A stretch of 6,731 nt of DNA, taken from contig CAIZDF010000060.1 of assembly GCA_903931645.1 (NCBI GenBank), positions 1 through 6,731 of the forward strand, in the 5' to 3' direction. Made by a program: the position numbers and the translations under genes. This stretch comes from an uncultured Tolumonas sp. GTDB taxonomy: Bacteria; Pseudomonadota; Gammaproteobacteria; Enterobacterales; Aeromonadaceae. How positions within the stretch are numbered: the first letter of the stretch is position 1; each line of letters opens with the position of its first letter. Shown piece after piece: positions 1 to 6,731 of this stretch. The notes under the pieces are model-generated. The model was not told where the DNA came from. It worked only from the letters and a program-made list of their open reading frames with translations, and ran no database searches.

Positions 1-1323
1 GACACTTTGAATTGCAGAAATAATTTTTCCAATTTCTACCGTGGAAGTGGCTGTTCGGGCTGCCAGGCTACGTACTTCATCGGCAACCACCGCAAAGCCA
101 CGACCTTGTTCACCAGCGCGCGCAGCTTCTATCGCGGCATTAAGCGCCAACAAATTGGTTTGTTCCGCAACATCACGAATGACATTAATTACGGATGCGA
201 TTTCACGACTTTTTTCTTCCAACATGGCGATATCGCCAGCGGCGTTATCAACAGCATTTTCAATGGCATGAATATTATTTACTGTTTGATCAATAACACG
301 TTGCCCGTTTTGTGCTTTTTTACCGGCATCAGAAGTACAAATGCTGGCATCGGCCGCTTGTTCTGCGACCTGATTAATACTGACGGTCATCTCTTCTACC
401 GATGCAGCCATTTGTGCAGAAGAGGCGCTTTGTGTTTGGGAACTTTCAGTAACCTGATGGGCTGATTGCAGTAACTCTTCTGCAGTGGTATTGACCGCAT
501 GCACTCCCTGTAATAGTTCTTTCAGGTTATGTTGCATGCCAGAAATTAAGTGATTAAAAGAACGCAACATCAGGCTGATTTCATCATTACCTTTATCATC
601 CGCGCGCAGCGTAAAATCGAGAGACTGTTCTATGCGGGCAATAGTCTGTTGCGCACCACTCACACCACGACGGATCTGACTTACACTCAATAAACCAAGT
701 GCAAGTAAACATGCTAATACCCCTGCCGAGGCGAGCATGACTGTCCAGCGAGCACTGACATAATTTTCTTCGCCTTTTTTCTTATCCCCAGCCGCAATTT
801 GATTGTTATGTTCGATACTTTCCTGCAGTGAGGTTGTCACTACTTTACCGACCTCTTGCAGGTTGGCTAATTCGCTACGCGCTTGTTTAGCCTCATACGT
901 AGCAGAAATATCGATCACTTTTTTAGCTGTTTCCTGATATTTGCCCATCGCTACTTTTATTTTCTGAAATAGCGCAAGATCTCCTGAATCCGTGACATAT
1001 TTGGTTTCATATTCTGTCATTTTGGTCTGTATGACGGCTTTTTCCTCATCGATCAGCTTTTCAAATTCACGTAATTTTTCCTCTGCACTGCGCATTGCAC
1101 GAGCATCTTCGCTATAAGTGATGTGGCTGATGACATAGGTGCGTAAAGTGAGGAAATGAATTTCAATCTGATTCAAATTACGGATACTGGGAATACTGTT
1201 GTCGGTGATATAGCTGATGTTTTCATTCATATTGGCCATTTTGATAAGCGATGTACCGCCTATCAGCAGACAGCCAAAAAAACCAACTGCGATGAGAAAG
1301 TACAGTTTGTGCGCTATTTTCAT
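1..1323 (-). CDS. Methyl-accepting chemotaxis protein, 3' end missing (off left edge)
   Basis: This is an inner-membrane chemoreceptor that would signal through CheW and CheA to the flagellar motor. I translated 441 codons from the ATG at 1323-1321. In order they show a short cytoplasmic start (MKIAHKL), TM1 at about residues 7-25, a periplasmic helical domain at about 26-192, TM2 at about 195-215, a HAMP linker at about 216-268 starting near Arg218-Arg219, and the long coiled-coil signalling domain. The sensor region contains an [11 protein letters not shown] segment typical of four-helix-bundle MCP sensors. The signalling hairpin tip is intact: [18 protein letters not shown] at about 387-404, followed by [16 protein letters not shown] methylation-helix candidate, [13 protein letters not shown], lies before it. 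The frame is still open at base 1, so the second half of the hairpin and the C-terminus are missing because of the window edge, not a mutation. The start is supported by an AGGAAGGA site 7 bases upstream. The ligand cannot be told from sequence. Confidence 0.96.
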   Translation of the reverse strand, partial: MKIAHKLYFLIAVGFFGCLLIGGTSLIKMANMNENISYITDNSIPSIRNLNQIEIHFLTLRTYVISHITYSEDARAMRSAEEKLREFEKLIDEEKAVIQTKMTEYETKYVTDSGDLALFQKIKVAMGKYQETAKKVIDISATYEAKQARSELANLQEVGKVVTTSLQESIEHNNQIAAGDKKKGEENYVSARWTVMLASAGVLACLLALGLLSVSQIRRGVSGAQQTIARIEQSLDFTLRADDKGNDEISLMLRSFNHLISGMQHNLKELLQGVHAVNTTAEELLQSAHQVTESSQTQSASSAQMAASVEEMTVSINQVAEQAADASICTSDAGKKAQNGQRVIDQTVNNIHAIENAVDNAAGDIAMLEEKSREIASVINVIRDVAEQTNLLALNAAIEAARAGEQGRGFAVVADEVRSLAARTATSTVEIGKIISAIQSV

Positions 1324-1330
1324 GGTGACA

Positions 1331-1338
1331 TCCTTCCT
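1331..1338 (-). promoter_or_regulatory. Shine-Dalgarno site of the MCP gene
   Basis: On the minus strand this reads AGGAAGGA, 7 bases before the ATG at 1323. It is a strong ribosome binding site and fixes the start of the chemoreceptor, whose N-terminal residues run straight into TM1. Confidence 0.85.
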
Positions 1339-1483
1339 GATAAACGGATCACAACAGGCTGATTACTAACGTGGAATGTTATTCAGTATGTTAGATGTTG
1401 TTCTAAAGAGGAAAGGTGGGTATCAGAAAAGTCTTGCTGGATCACTATCAGCAAATCATGGTGGTTGTTTATTGCAATGGAAT

Positions 1484-1519
1484 CAGACGATACCCACTTA
1501 TCTGAGTGAATATCGTCTG
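1484..1519 (-). terminator. Stem-loop just after mfd, possible terminator
   Basis: CAGACGATA at 1484-1492 pairs perfectly with TATCGTCTG at 1511-1519. Inside this 9-bp stem is a 2x2 internal loop, then CACT (1495-1498) pairing with AGTG (1505-1508) around a 6-base loop. The outer stem begins 9 bases past the mfd stop codon, where a terminator is expected. On the minus strand the bases after the stem are ATTCCATT, which is not a proper T-tract. It may therefore be an inefficient terminator or an mRNA 3'-end stabiliser. Confidence 0.45.
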
Positions 1520-1528
1520 CTTAAGCGC

Positions 1529-4500
1529 CTAAATACAGTTTTTAGCAAAGGAGCCGAGGATCTGTTCTACCAAGGCGAAACGCGTTTTAGCATCGTCACT
1601 GGGTAGATTAAACCGCAGACGAGTAGGGCCATCCATACGGTATAACCGCGGTTGTGTTTGCATTAAACTGACGATAAACATCGGATTGACCTTGGTATCC
1701 TGCGCAAAATCGATAAAACCACCGCGATCAGCAATTTCAATTCGTTTGAGGCCAAGCGGTTTGGCTAACAGACGGAAACGTGAGATCTGAATGAGATTTT
1801 GTGCGGCCGGAGGTAACAAACCAAAGCGATCAATTAACTCAATTTTGAGTTCATCGATCTCTTCCTGGGTATTGCAACTGGCGATACGTTTGTAGATAGA
1901 CAGACGCATATTAACATCGGGAATATAATCGTCCGGTAACAATGCCGGTACGCGTAATTCGATATCCGTATGGTCGGAGAGCAGTTGATCTAATGACGGT
2001 TCTTTACCTTCTTTCAATGCATTAACGGCTTGTTCCAGCATTTCCATATACAGCGTGAAACCAATGGATTCGATCTGTCCACTTTGTTCATCACCCAGTA
2101 ATTCACCGGCACCACGGATCTCCAGATCATGTGTTGCCAGTACAAAACCGGCGCCCAAATCTTCCAGTGATTCAATGGCCTCCAGTCGTTTGACAGCATC
2201 TTTGGTCATCTGTTTTGGATGCGGCGTTAACAGATAGGCATACGCCTGATGGTGCGAGCGCCCCACACGGCCACGCAACTGATGTAACTGCGCCAGACCC
2301 AGATGATCGGCGCGATCCATGATGATAGTATTGGCGCTGGGCACGTCGATGCCGGTTTCAATAATCGTGGTACACACTAACAGGTTGTAACGCTGATGAT
2401 AAAAATCAGACATCACTCGTTCCAGCTCACGCTCCCGCATCTGGCCGTGAGCAATACCGATACGAGCTTCTGGCACCAGCTCACTGAGTTGTGTCGCCGT
2501 TTGCTCGATGGTTTCCACATTGTTGTGTAGATAATAGATCTGACCACCACGTTTTAACTCACGCAGTATGGCTTCACGCACCACCGCTTTATCGTGCTGG
2601 CGGACAAATGTTTTAATTGCCAATCGTTTAGCCGGTGGAGTGGCGATAACGGAAAGATCACGCATACCGGATAATGCCATATTCAGCGTGCGCGGGATCG
2701 GCGTTGCGGTCAGGGTCAGGATGTCGACATCGGCACGCAAAGCTTTGATCTTTTCTTTTTGACGGACACCGAAACGGTGCTCTTCATCGACAACCAACAA
2801 GCCAAGATCTTTAAAGCGGATATCTTCGGAAAGCAGTTTGTGAGTGCCGATGATGATATCGATTTTACCTTCCGCCAGCGCTTCCATCGCGACTTTCTGT
2901 TCTTTAGTACTTTTGAAGCGGCTCATGACTTCGATATTGACGGGCCAATTGGCAAAACGATCACGGAAGTTTTCATAATGTTGTTGTGCCAGCAGCGTTG
3001 TCGGAACCAATACCGCAACCTGTTTACCGGCATGTACTGCAACAAAGGTGGCCCGCATTGCAACTTCTGTTTTACCAAAGCCGACATCACCACAGACCAG
3101 TCGATCCATGGCTTTGGCTTGGCACATATCACCGAGTACGGAATTAATAGCGTTGAGCTGATCAGGCGTTTCCTCAAACGGGAATCCGGCTGCAAACTTA
3201 CTGTAGGCTTGTTTATCGTGCTGGAGTGCCAGACCCGGTCGGGCGGCACGTTTGGCATACACATCCAAGAGTTCTGCGGCCACATCACGAATTTTTTCGA
3301 CCGCTTTTTTCCGTGCTTTCAGCCAGGCTTCACCACCGAGTTTGTGCAGTGGTGGATTTTCACTACCGCTATAACGGCTGATGAGATGCAGTGAGGTTAC
3401 CGGCACATAGAGTTTGTCTGCACCGGCGTATTCCAACGTGAGATATTCGGCGGCAATGCCACCGGCATTCAGCGATTGCAGCCCGACGTAACGACCAACA
3501 CCATGATCGAGGTGCACGACGGGTTGTCCAATCGTGAGCTCTGCCAGGTTACGAACAATCGCATCGCTGCCAGCGCTGGCTTTTTTATCGCGACGGCGGC
3601 GTTGGACAACTTTCTGACCAAACAGATCGTTTTCACAGATCAGCGCCACATTGGCTTGCGGCAGAATGAAGCCATGTTCCAGCGGGCTGACAATGATCGC
3701 AAATTGATCTGCGCCGTTGGCGAACGCATCAAATGAACTCAGGATCGGTAGTTGGATCTGTAGTGGCGTCAGTAATTCCAGTAATGCTTCACGACGACCT
3801 TCTGATTCCACCGAGAACAATATTCGGCCATTGAATAGGCTCAAGAAGCGTTGCAGTGCTTCTAACGGTTCTTGTTGTTTGGCTTCAATGGTTAATTCTG
3901 GCAGGGCATTGACCGGCAGATTGACGCGCCCGGTTTTTTCTTCCGTTGGCAGTGTCTGACAGTGGATCTGCGTGCGTTCTTTCAGCACACCGAATAACTG
4001 ATCTATCGGCAGATACAAAGTTGCTGGTGATAACAGCGGACGCGTTAAATCGTAACGACGATCTTCATAGCGTTGCTGCACATCTTGCCAGAATTGTTCA
4101 CTGGCTTGCTGAATATCTCCCACTGTCATGATCAAGCTGGATGCAGGTAGATAATCCAGCAGTGTCGATGTCTGTTCAAAAAACAGCGGCAGATAATATT
4201 CAATTCCCGCTGGCCACATGCCCTTACTGACTTGCTGATAAACCGAACCAGGTTCTCGGCTGGCATCGAATAGTTCACGAAAGCGTTGACGGAAGCCTTC
4301 AATGGCATTTTTATCCGTCGGGAATTCGTGCGCGGGTAATAGCCGAACTTCTTTTACCGGATCGTGAGAACGCTGCGTATCTGGATCAAATGCCCGGATG
4401 GTATCGACTTCATCATCGAAGAAATCAATACGATAAGGCTGTGACGAGCCCATCGGGAATAGATCGAGTAAAGAACCACGCGCGGCATATTCCCCGTGTT

Positions 4501-4981
4501 CCAGTACTTGTTCGACCGCATTGTAACCAGCATGCTCCAAGCGACGACGAAGATTGTGCAGATCGAGCTTATCACCGGGTTTAACCAACAGGCTATGACC
4601 ATCAATAAAGCTCGATGGTGCGGTGCGTAACATCAAGGTTGCGACCGGTAGGATCAGCAACCCTTTTTTCATGCGCGGAAGATGGTAAAGCGCTTCGATG
4701 CGCTGGGATATGATGTCCTGATGCGGGGAAAATGTATCGTAAGGCAAGGTTTCCCAGTCAGGAAACAGCCGTACCGGAATCGTCGATTCTGCCAGCAGGA
4801 AGCTAATTTCCTGCTCTAAATACAAGGCTGTCGGTGTGTCATGCACCACCAATACAACAGGATGCTCTTGTGTTTTTACCAGTTCAGCAATCGCCAGAGA
4901 AAGACTACTGCCATTTAACTGTCCAAAGGTAAGACGTTGATTCGCTTTGGCATTCAATGAAAAGGAAAAGTAATTGGTCAT
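1529..4981 (-). CDS. mfd: Transcription-repair coupling factor Mfd
   Basis: Mfd is a DNA translocase that binds RNA polymerase stalled at template-strand lesions, pushes it off and recruits UvrA for nucleotide excision repair. The protein is 1150 residues, close to the E. coli length of about 1148, and looks complete. Domains in order: a UvrB-like UvrA-binding module at about 1-350, with ARGSLLDLFP and PYRIDFFDDE, where Arg168, Arg184 and Phe188 match UvrA-contact positions as I recall them from E. coli; the RNA-polymerase-interacting domain around 480-555 (LYVPVTSLHLISRY, Tyr525); a RecG-like motor with Walker A GDVGFGKTE (Lys637), the DEEH box (Asp732), TATPIPRTLNMALSG, and LRGRVGRS at 902-909; and the C-terminal autoinhibitory TRCF domain. 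The start ATG gives an N-terminus that aligns with E. coli. There is almost no Shine-Dalgarno sequence before it, and the upstream PilZ gene ends 9 bases away, so co-transcription and translational coupling are likely. Confidence 0.99.
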   Translation of the reverse strand: MTNYFSFSLNAKANQRLTFGQLNGSSLSLAIAELVKTQEHPVVLVVHDTPTALYLEQEISFLLAESTIPVRLFPDWETLPYDTFSPHQDIISQRIEALYHLPRMKKGLLILPVATLMLRTAPSSFIDGHSLLVKPGDKLDLHNLRRRLEHAGYNAVEQVLEHGEYAARGSLLDLFPMGSSQPYRIDFFDDEVDTIRAFDPDTQRSHDPVKEVRLLPAHEFPTDKNAIEGFRQRFRELFDASREPGSVYQQVSKGMWPAGIEYYLPLFFEQTSTLLDYLPASSLIMTVGDIQQASEQFWQDVQQRYEDRRYDLTRPLLSPATLYLPIDQLFGVLKERTQIHCQTLPTEEKTGRVNLPVNALPELTIEAKQQEPLEALQRFLSLFNGRILFSVESEGRREALLELLTPLQIQLPILSSFDAFANGADQFAIIVSPLEHGFILPQANVALICENDLFGQKVVQRRRRDKKASAGSDAIVRNLAELTIGQPVVHLDHGVGRYVGLQSLNAGGIAAEYLTLEYAGADKLYVPVTSLHLISRYSGSENPPLHKLGGEAWLKARKKAVEKIRDVAAELLDVYAKRAARPGLALQHDKQAYSKFAAGFPFEETPDQLNAINSVLGDMCQAKAMDRLVCGDVGFGKTEVAMRATFVAVHAGKQVAVLVPTTLLAQQHYENFRDRFANWPVNIEVMSRFKSTKEQKVAMEALAEGKIDIIIGTHKLLSEDIRFKDLGLLVVDEEHRFGVRQKEKIKALRADVDILTLTATPIPRTLNMALSGMRDLSVIATPPAKRLAIKTFVRQHDKAVVREAILRELKRGGQIYYLHNNVETIEQTATQLSELVPEARIGIAHGQMRERELERVMSDFYHQRYNLLVCTTIIETGIDVPSANTIIMDRADHLGLAQLHQLRGRVGRSHHQAYAYLLTPHPKQMTKDAVKRLEAIESLEDLGAGFVLATHDLEIRGAGELLGDEQSGQIESIGFTLYMEMLEQAVNALKEGKEPSLDQLLSDHTDIELRVPALLPDDYIPDVNMRLSIYKRIASCNTQEEIDELKIELIDRFGLLPPAAQNLIQISRFRLLAKPLGLKRIEIADRGGFIDFAQDTKVNPMFIVSLMQTQPRLYRMDGPTRLRFNLPSDDAKTRFALVEQILGSFAKNCI

Positions 4982-4990
4982 TAGTCAGTT

Positions 4991-5557
4991 TCAGGTTAGT
5001 TGATATTTCTTTTCTGCCCGCTCTTTGAGCTGACGTGATTGCTCATGCATCCCGGCTCTGATCAATAATTCACGGTCATCTTCCCGAATTAAGGCATATT
5101 CGATGGTGACCAGAGAACGATCATCTTCCGTGACGATATTCGTGACACGTCCGTAACAATAAACGGCGCTGGCTTCTTCGCGGACGAAAATTTTCAGGCG
5201 TAATAGCTGATTTTTTTCCAACGCTAATGAAGTGTGAAAAGTCAGCTGACTACCGCCAAAACTTAAAGTCAGATGCCGATATTGTGGGTCATCATCCTGC
5301 ATCAGAATATGTGTCATCATCAGATTTAATTTGCGCGATTGCTGGTTAATGACATCCACCAGATAGCCAATATCATCACTAATGCTGCGTAACGCCCGCG
5401 CATTGCTTAAATCCAGCTGCACAATCGTGTTGGATATTTTGAACGGTTCCGGAATTTCAGCTTCAAAAGTGTCATGATCTGGCAATTCAAAACCTTGTTC
5501 CATTGGAATCACACTGATACTTAAACAGTGATGCACACTAAAATATTGCTCGCTCAA
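4991..5557 (-). CDS. PilZ-family protein with degenerate c-di-GMP motif
   Basis: This 188-residue soluble protein has no signal peptide or membrane segment. The C-terminal half (about 92-180) has the strand pattern of a PilZ domain: LTLSFGGSQLTF, then EKNQLLRLKIF, a YCYGRVTNIV strand, and a closing helix LLIRAGMHEQSRQLKER. About 45-85 looks like a helical N-terminal part. PilZ domains usually bind c-di-GMP through RxxxR and [D/N]xSxxG. Here the second motif aligns as SFGGSQ (Ser99, Gly101, Gln104 at the three key positions), and no RxxxR precedes it, so canonical binding is doubtful. The start is TTG at 5557-5555: no ATG or GTG lies upstream in frame before a stop codon at about 5600, and AAGGGG sits 6 bases before the TTG. 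From memory, Vibrio cholerae has a PilZ gene (plzB) beside mfd and divergent from lolC; this is probably its counterpart. It heads a likely operon with mfd. Its role is unknown, perhaps in motility or biofilm control. Confidence 0.85.
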   Translation of the reverse strand: MSEQYFSVHHCLSISVIPMEQGFELPDHDTFEAEIPEPFKISNTIVQLDLSNARALRSISDDIGYLVDVINQQSRKLNLMMTHILMQDDDPQYRHLTLSFGGSQLTFHTSLALEKNQLLRLKIFVREEASAVYCYGRVTNIVTEDDRSLVTIEYALIREDDRELLIRAGMHEQSRQLKERAEKKYQLT

Positions 5558-5563
5558 GGAGAA

Positions 5564-5569
5564 CCCCTT
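5564..5569 (-). promoter_or_regulatory. Shine-Dalgarno site deciding the TTG start of the PilZ gene
   Basis: On the minus strand this reads AAGGGG, 6 bases before the TTG at 5557. Together with the lack of any in-frame ATG or GTG upstream, it supports TTG as the real initiator. The site touches the proposed -35 box of the divergent lolC promoter. Confidence 0.65.
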
Positions 5570-5596
5570 GTTGAGTGGATGTCTTACCTTTATTAT
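5568..5596 (+). promoter_or_regulatory. Candidate sigma70 promoter for lolC
   Basis: A -35 box TTGTTG (5568-5573) is followed by a 17-base spacer and a -10 box TATTAT (5591-5596, one mismatch from TATAAT). The -35 box matches only at TTG. Transcription would start near 5603, giving a leader of about 30 bases to the GTG start of lolC. Predicted by eye from consensus and position only. Confidence 0.5.
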
Positions 5597-5619
5597 CCGC
5601 TAACTCTTGGATTGCGCAA
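5592..5619 (-). promoter_or_regulatory. Candidate sigma70 promoter for the PilZ-mfd operon
   Basis: On the minus strand, -35 TTGCGC (5619-5614) is followed by a 16-base spacer and -10 GATAAT (5597-5592, one mismatch from consensus). Transcription would start near 5585, about 28 bases before the TTG of the PilZ gene. Its -10 box lies on the same bases as the lolC -10 box on the other strand. Confidence 0.5.
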
Positions 5620-5633
5620 CGCTTGGAAACAGC

Positions 5634-6605
5634 GTGAAATCACTCATTTTTCAACCTGTCAGTCTGGCAATAGGTCTGCGATACGCTGGCGCCAGAGGTG
5701 ATAATCGATTTGCTTCTTTTATCTCCATATTTTCAACCTTCGGAATTGCTATCGGTGTGCTGGCGTTGATCGTCGTTAGCTCCGTGATGAATGGCTTTGA
5801 GGCTCAGCTGAAGGACCGTATTTTAGGTGTGGTTCCACATGGGGTGATCACCACTGAATCAGGTCAATTGGCGAATTGGCAACAATATCAACCGACTGTT
5901 ATGCAATTGCCGCATGTGCAAGCGGCGGCACCTTTTATTACCACAGAAGGCATGGTGCAAAGTCCGGGTAGTTTGGCGCCGATCGCGTTACAGGGGTTAG
6001 ACCCGCAAAACTACCCGAAACAGGATTTGTTACGTCAAACCCTGGGTAATGCCGCCTTGGAACGTTTGGTAGCCGGGAAATTTAATATCATCCTGGGCGG
6101 TGCACTGGCGCAAAAACTCGGCGTTATGCCAGGTGATCAAGTGCGGGTGCTAGTCAGTGAAGGCAGCCGTTTTACGCCTATGGGGCGGGTGCCATCGCAG
6201 CGTCTGTTTCATGTAGTGGCGTTGTTTGATGTTGGTTCGCCAGTAGATGATCAGATCGCGCTGATCCATCTGGATGATGCCCGTCGTTTGTTGCGTTATC
6301 AGCCGGAAAATATCACCGGCTGGCGGGTATGGTTAGATAATGCATTTCAGACTGACGATATCGTCAAAACCAAATTGCCATCATCACTGGTGTTTCAGGA
6401 TTGGCGCCAGGAGCGCGGTGAACTGTTCCGTGCGGTTGCGATGGAAAAACACATCATGAGCCTGATGTTGGTGCTGATCATTCTGGTGGCCGCCTTCAAT
6501 ATTCTGTCTGCATTGGTCATGGTAGTGTTGGATAAACAAGGTGAAGTGGCGATTGTGCGCACCATGGGCATGCAAAGTCAGACTGTCATGAAAATCTTCA
6601 TTGTG
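5634..6605 (+). CDS. lolC: Lipoprotein-release ABC transporter permease LolC, 3' part lost at a junction
   Basis: LolC with LolE and the ATPase LolD (LolCDE) extracts outer-membrane lipoproteins from the inner membrane and passes them to the chaperone LolA. The 324 family-like residues cover QPVSLAIGLRY, TM1 at about 26-50 followed by VMNGFEAQLK, the periplasmic domain at about 51-265, and TM2 at about 275-298 followed by DKQGEVAIVRTMGMQSQTVMKIFIV. FTPMGRVPSQRLF matches the E. coli LolC hook loop that binds LolA (Met183 here, Met175 there), which favours LolC over LolE. Family members are about 400 residues, so TM3, TM4 and the C-terminus are absent. After Val324 the frame reads SFNNWIDCQT and stops at 6636-6638, unlike any LolC. 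The GTG at 5634 is chosen as start: it gives the family N-terminus, has GGAA 5 bases upstream, and the alternative TTG at 5607 sits almost on the predicted transcription start. LolC is essential in E. coli, so a chimeric contig end is likelier than a true gene loss. Confidence 0.93.
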
Positions 6606-6731
6606 AGTTTTAATAATTGGATTGATTGTCAAACCTAACATTTCAATTTCTGCAATTGCGGAAGCCAAAAATGGAGTTATATACTCTGAATCAATCATTT
6701 CTCCTGTTAAAGGGAATCTTTTAGGAATACC
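6606..6731. other. AT-rich tail of unknown origin joined to lolC
   Basis: These 126 bases continue past the point where LolC homology ends. A hand count gives 40 G+C (about 32%), against 50% for a 60-base sample within lolC (6061-6120). Two frames stay open across the tail. On the plus strand, 6607 onward reads VLIIGLIVKPNISISAIAEA and continues to the edge. On the minus strand, entering from the right edge, it reads GIPKRFPLTGEMIDSEYITP and onward, with AT-rich codons. I do not recognise either peptide. The stretch may be a fragment of a foreign gene fused by misassembly, or the outer edge of an inserted element. It is too short to decide, and no terminal inverted repeat or target duplication can be seen. 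Confidence 0.55.

Larger units (their letters stand above)
1324..1528. other. Intergenic region between mfd and the MCP gene
   Basis: These 205 non-coding bases lie downstream of mfd and upstream of the chemoreceptor gene, both on the minus strand. They contain the MCP ribosome binding site, a stem-loop close to the mfd stop codon, and two short dyads: TTAGA-N6-TCTAA at 1391-1406, and TTGCTG-N9-CAGCAA at 1434-1454. The gap is long enough for the MCP gene to have its own promoter. I looked for sigma70, sigma28 (flagellar) and sigma54 promoters on the minus strand and found none I would stand behind. No small gene is convincing here. Confidence 0.6.

Noticed and set aside
10..21. AATTGCAGAAAT at 10-21 repeated inverted at 6646-6657
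   Set aside because: A 12-base inverted match between AT-rich stretches of a 6.7-kb window is expected by chance. It does not show element ends or circularity.
7..465. 152-codon open frame on the plus strand
   Set aside because: It lies opposite the highly conserved MCP signalling domain, and its translation has no family resemblance. It is an antisense shadow.
1324..1360. Possible flagellar sigma28 promoter before the MCP gene (a weak CCGTTTAT-like -10)
   Set aside because: The -35 is poor, and the implied transcription start would fall inside the Shine-Dalgarno site.
2759..3394. 211-codon open frame on the plus strand inside mfd
   Set aside because: It is antisense to the RNA-polymerase-interacting and motor region of Mfd, which matches E. 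coli closely. It has no ribosome binding site or recognisable domain.
5607..5633. TTG at 5607 as an earlier start for lolC, adding nine residues
   Set aside because: The extra residues do not resemble LolC N-termini, no Shine-Dalgarno precedes it, and it lies about 4 bases from the predicted transcription start. GTG at 5634 fits better.
6384..6698. 104-codon minus-strand open frame spanning the lolC junction
   Set aside because: Its larger part is antisense to lolC. Only the portion in the tail beyond 6605 could be coding, and that is reported as part of the tail.
1..6731. CRISPR array, tRNA/rRNA, toxin-antitoxin, transposase or prophage genes
   Set aside because: Nothing of these kinds was seen on either strand; nearly all of the window is accounted for by four conserved genes.

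Overview
This window comes from a gammaproteobacterium. Gene order and protein sequence point to the Aeromonadales/Vibrionales side of the class, with something like Aeromonas or Tolumonas as the best guess. The evidence is an Mfd and a LolC that read almost motif for motif like the Escherichia coli proteins, and a PilZ-family gene between mfd and lolC, the place where I recall Vibrio having one and E. coli having ycfT. A 60-base sample of lolC hand-counts at 50% G+C. This assignment is an inference, since no database search was possible.

Layout, left to right: (1) bases 1-1323, minus strand, hold the N-terminal 441 codons of a methyl-accepting chemotaxis protein whose 3' end lies off the left edge. 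(2) Bases 1324-1528 are non-coding and contain a Shine-Dalgarno site, two small dyads and a stem-loop just after mfd. (3) Bases 1529-4981, minus, hold a complete mfd. (4) Bases 4991-5557, minus, hold a PilZ-family gene that starts with TTG and lacks the canonical c-di-GMP motif; it ends 9 bases before mfd and probably shares its transcript. (5) Bases 5558-5633 are a short divergent control region with a plausible promoter on each strand, the two sharing the same -10 bases. (6) Bases 5634-6605, plus, hold lolC, which matches the family through TM2 and the first cytoplasmic segment and then stops matching. (7) Bases 6606-6731 are about 32% G+C, unrelated to lolC, and run off the right edge.

The genes do not form one pathway. 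Mfd couples DNA repair to stalled transcription, LolC is part of the lipoprotein-release ABC transporter, the PilZ protein is probably a signalling or motility adaptor, and the MCP is a chemoreceptor. The core content is ordinary conserved chromosome, and I see no new defence system, mobile element, CRISPR array or RNA gene. The points that merit a second look are the abrupt break in lolC at about 6605, the overlapping divergent promoters, and the degenerate PilZ motif.
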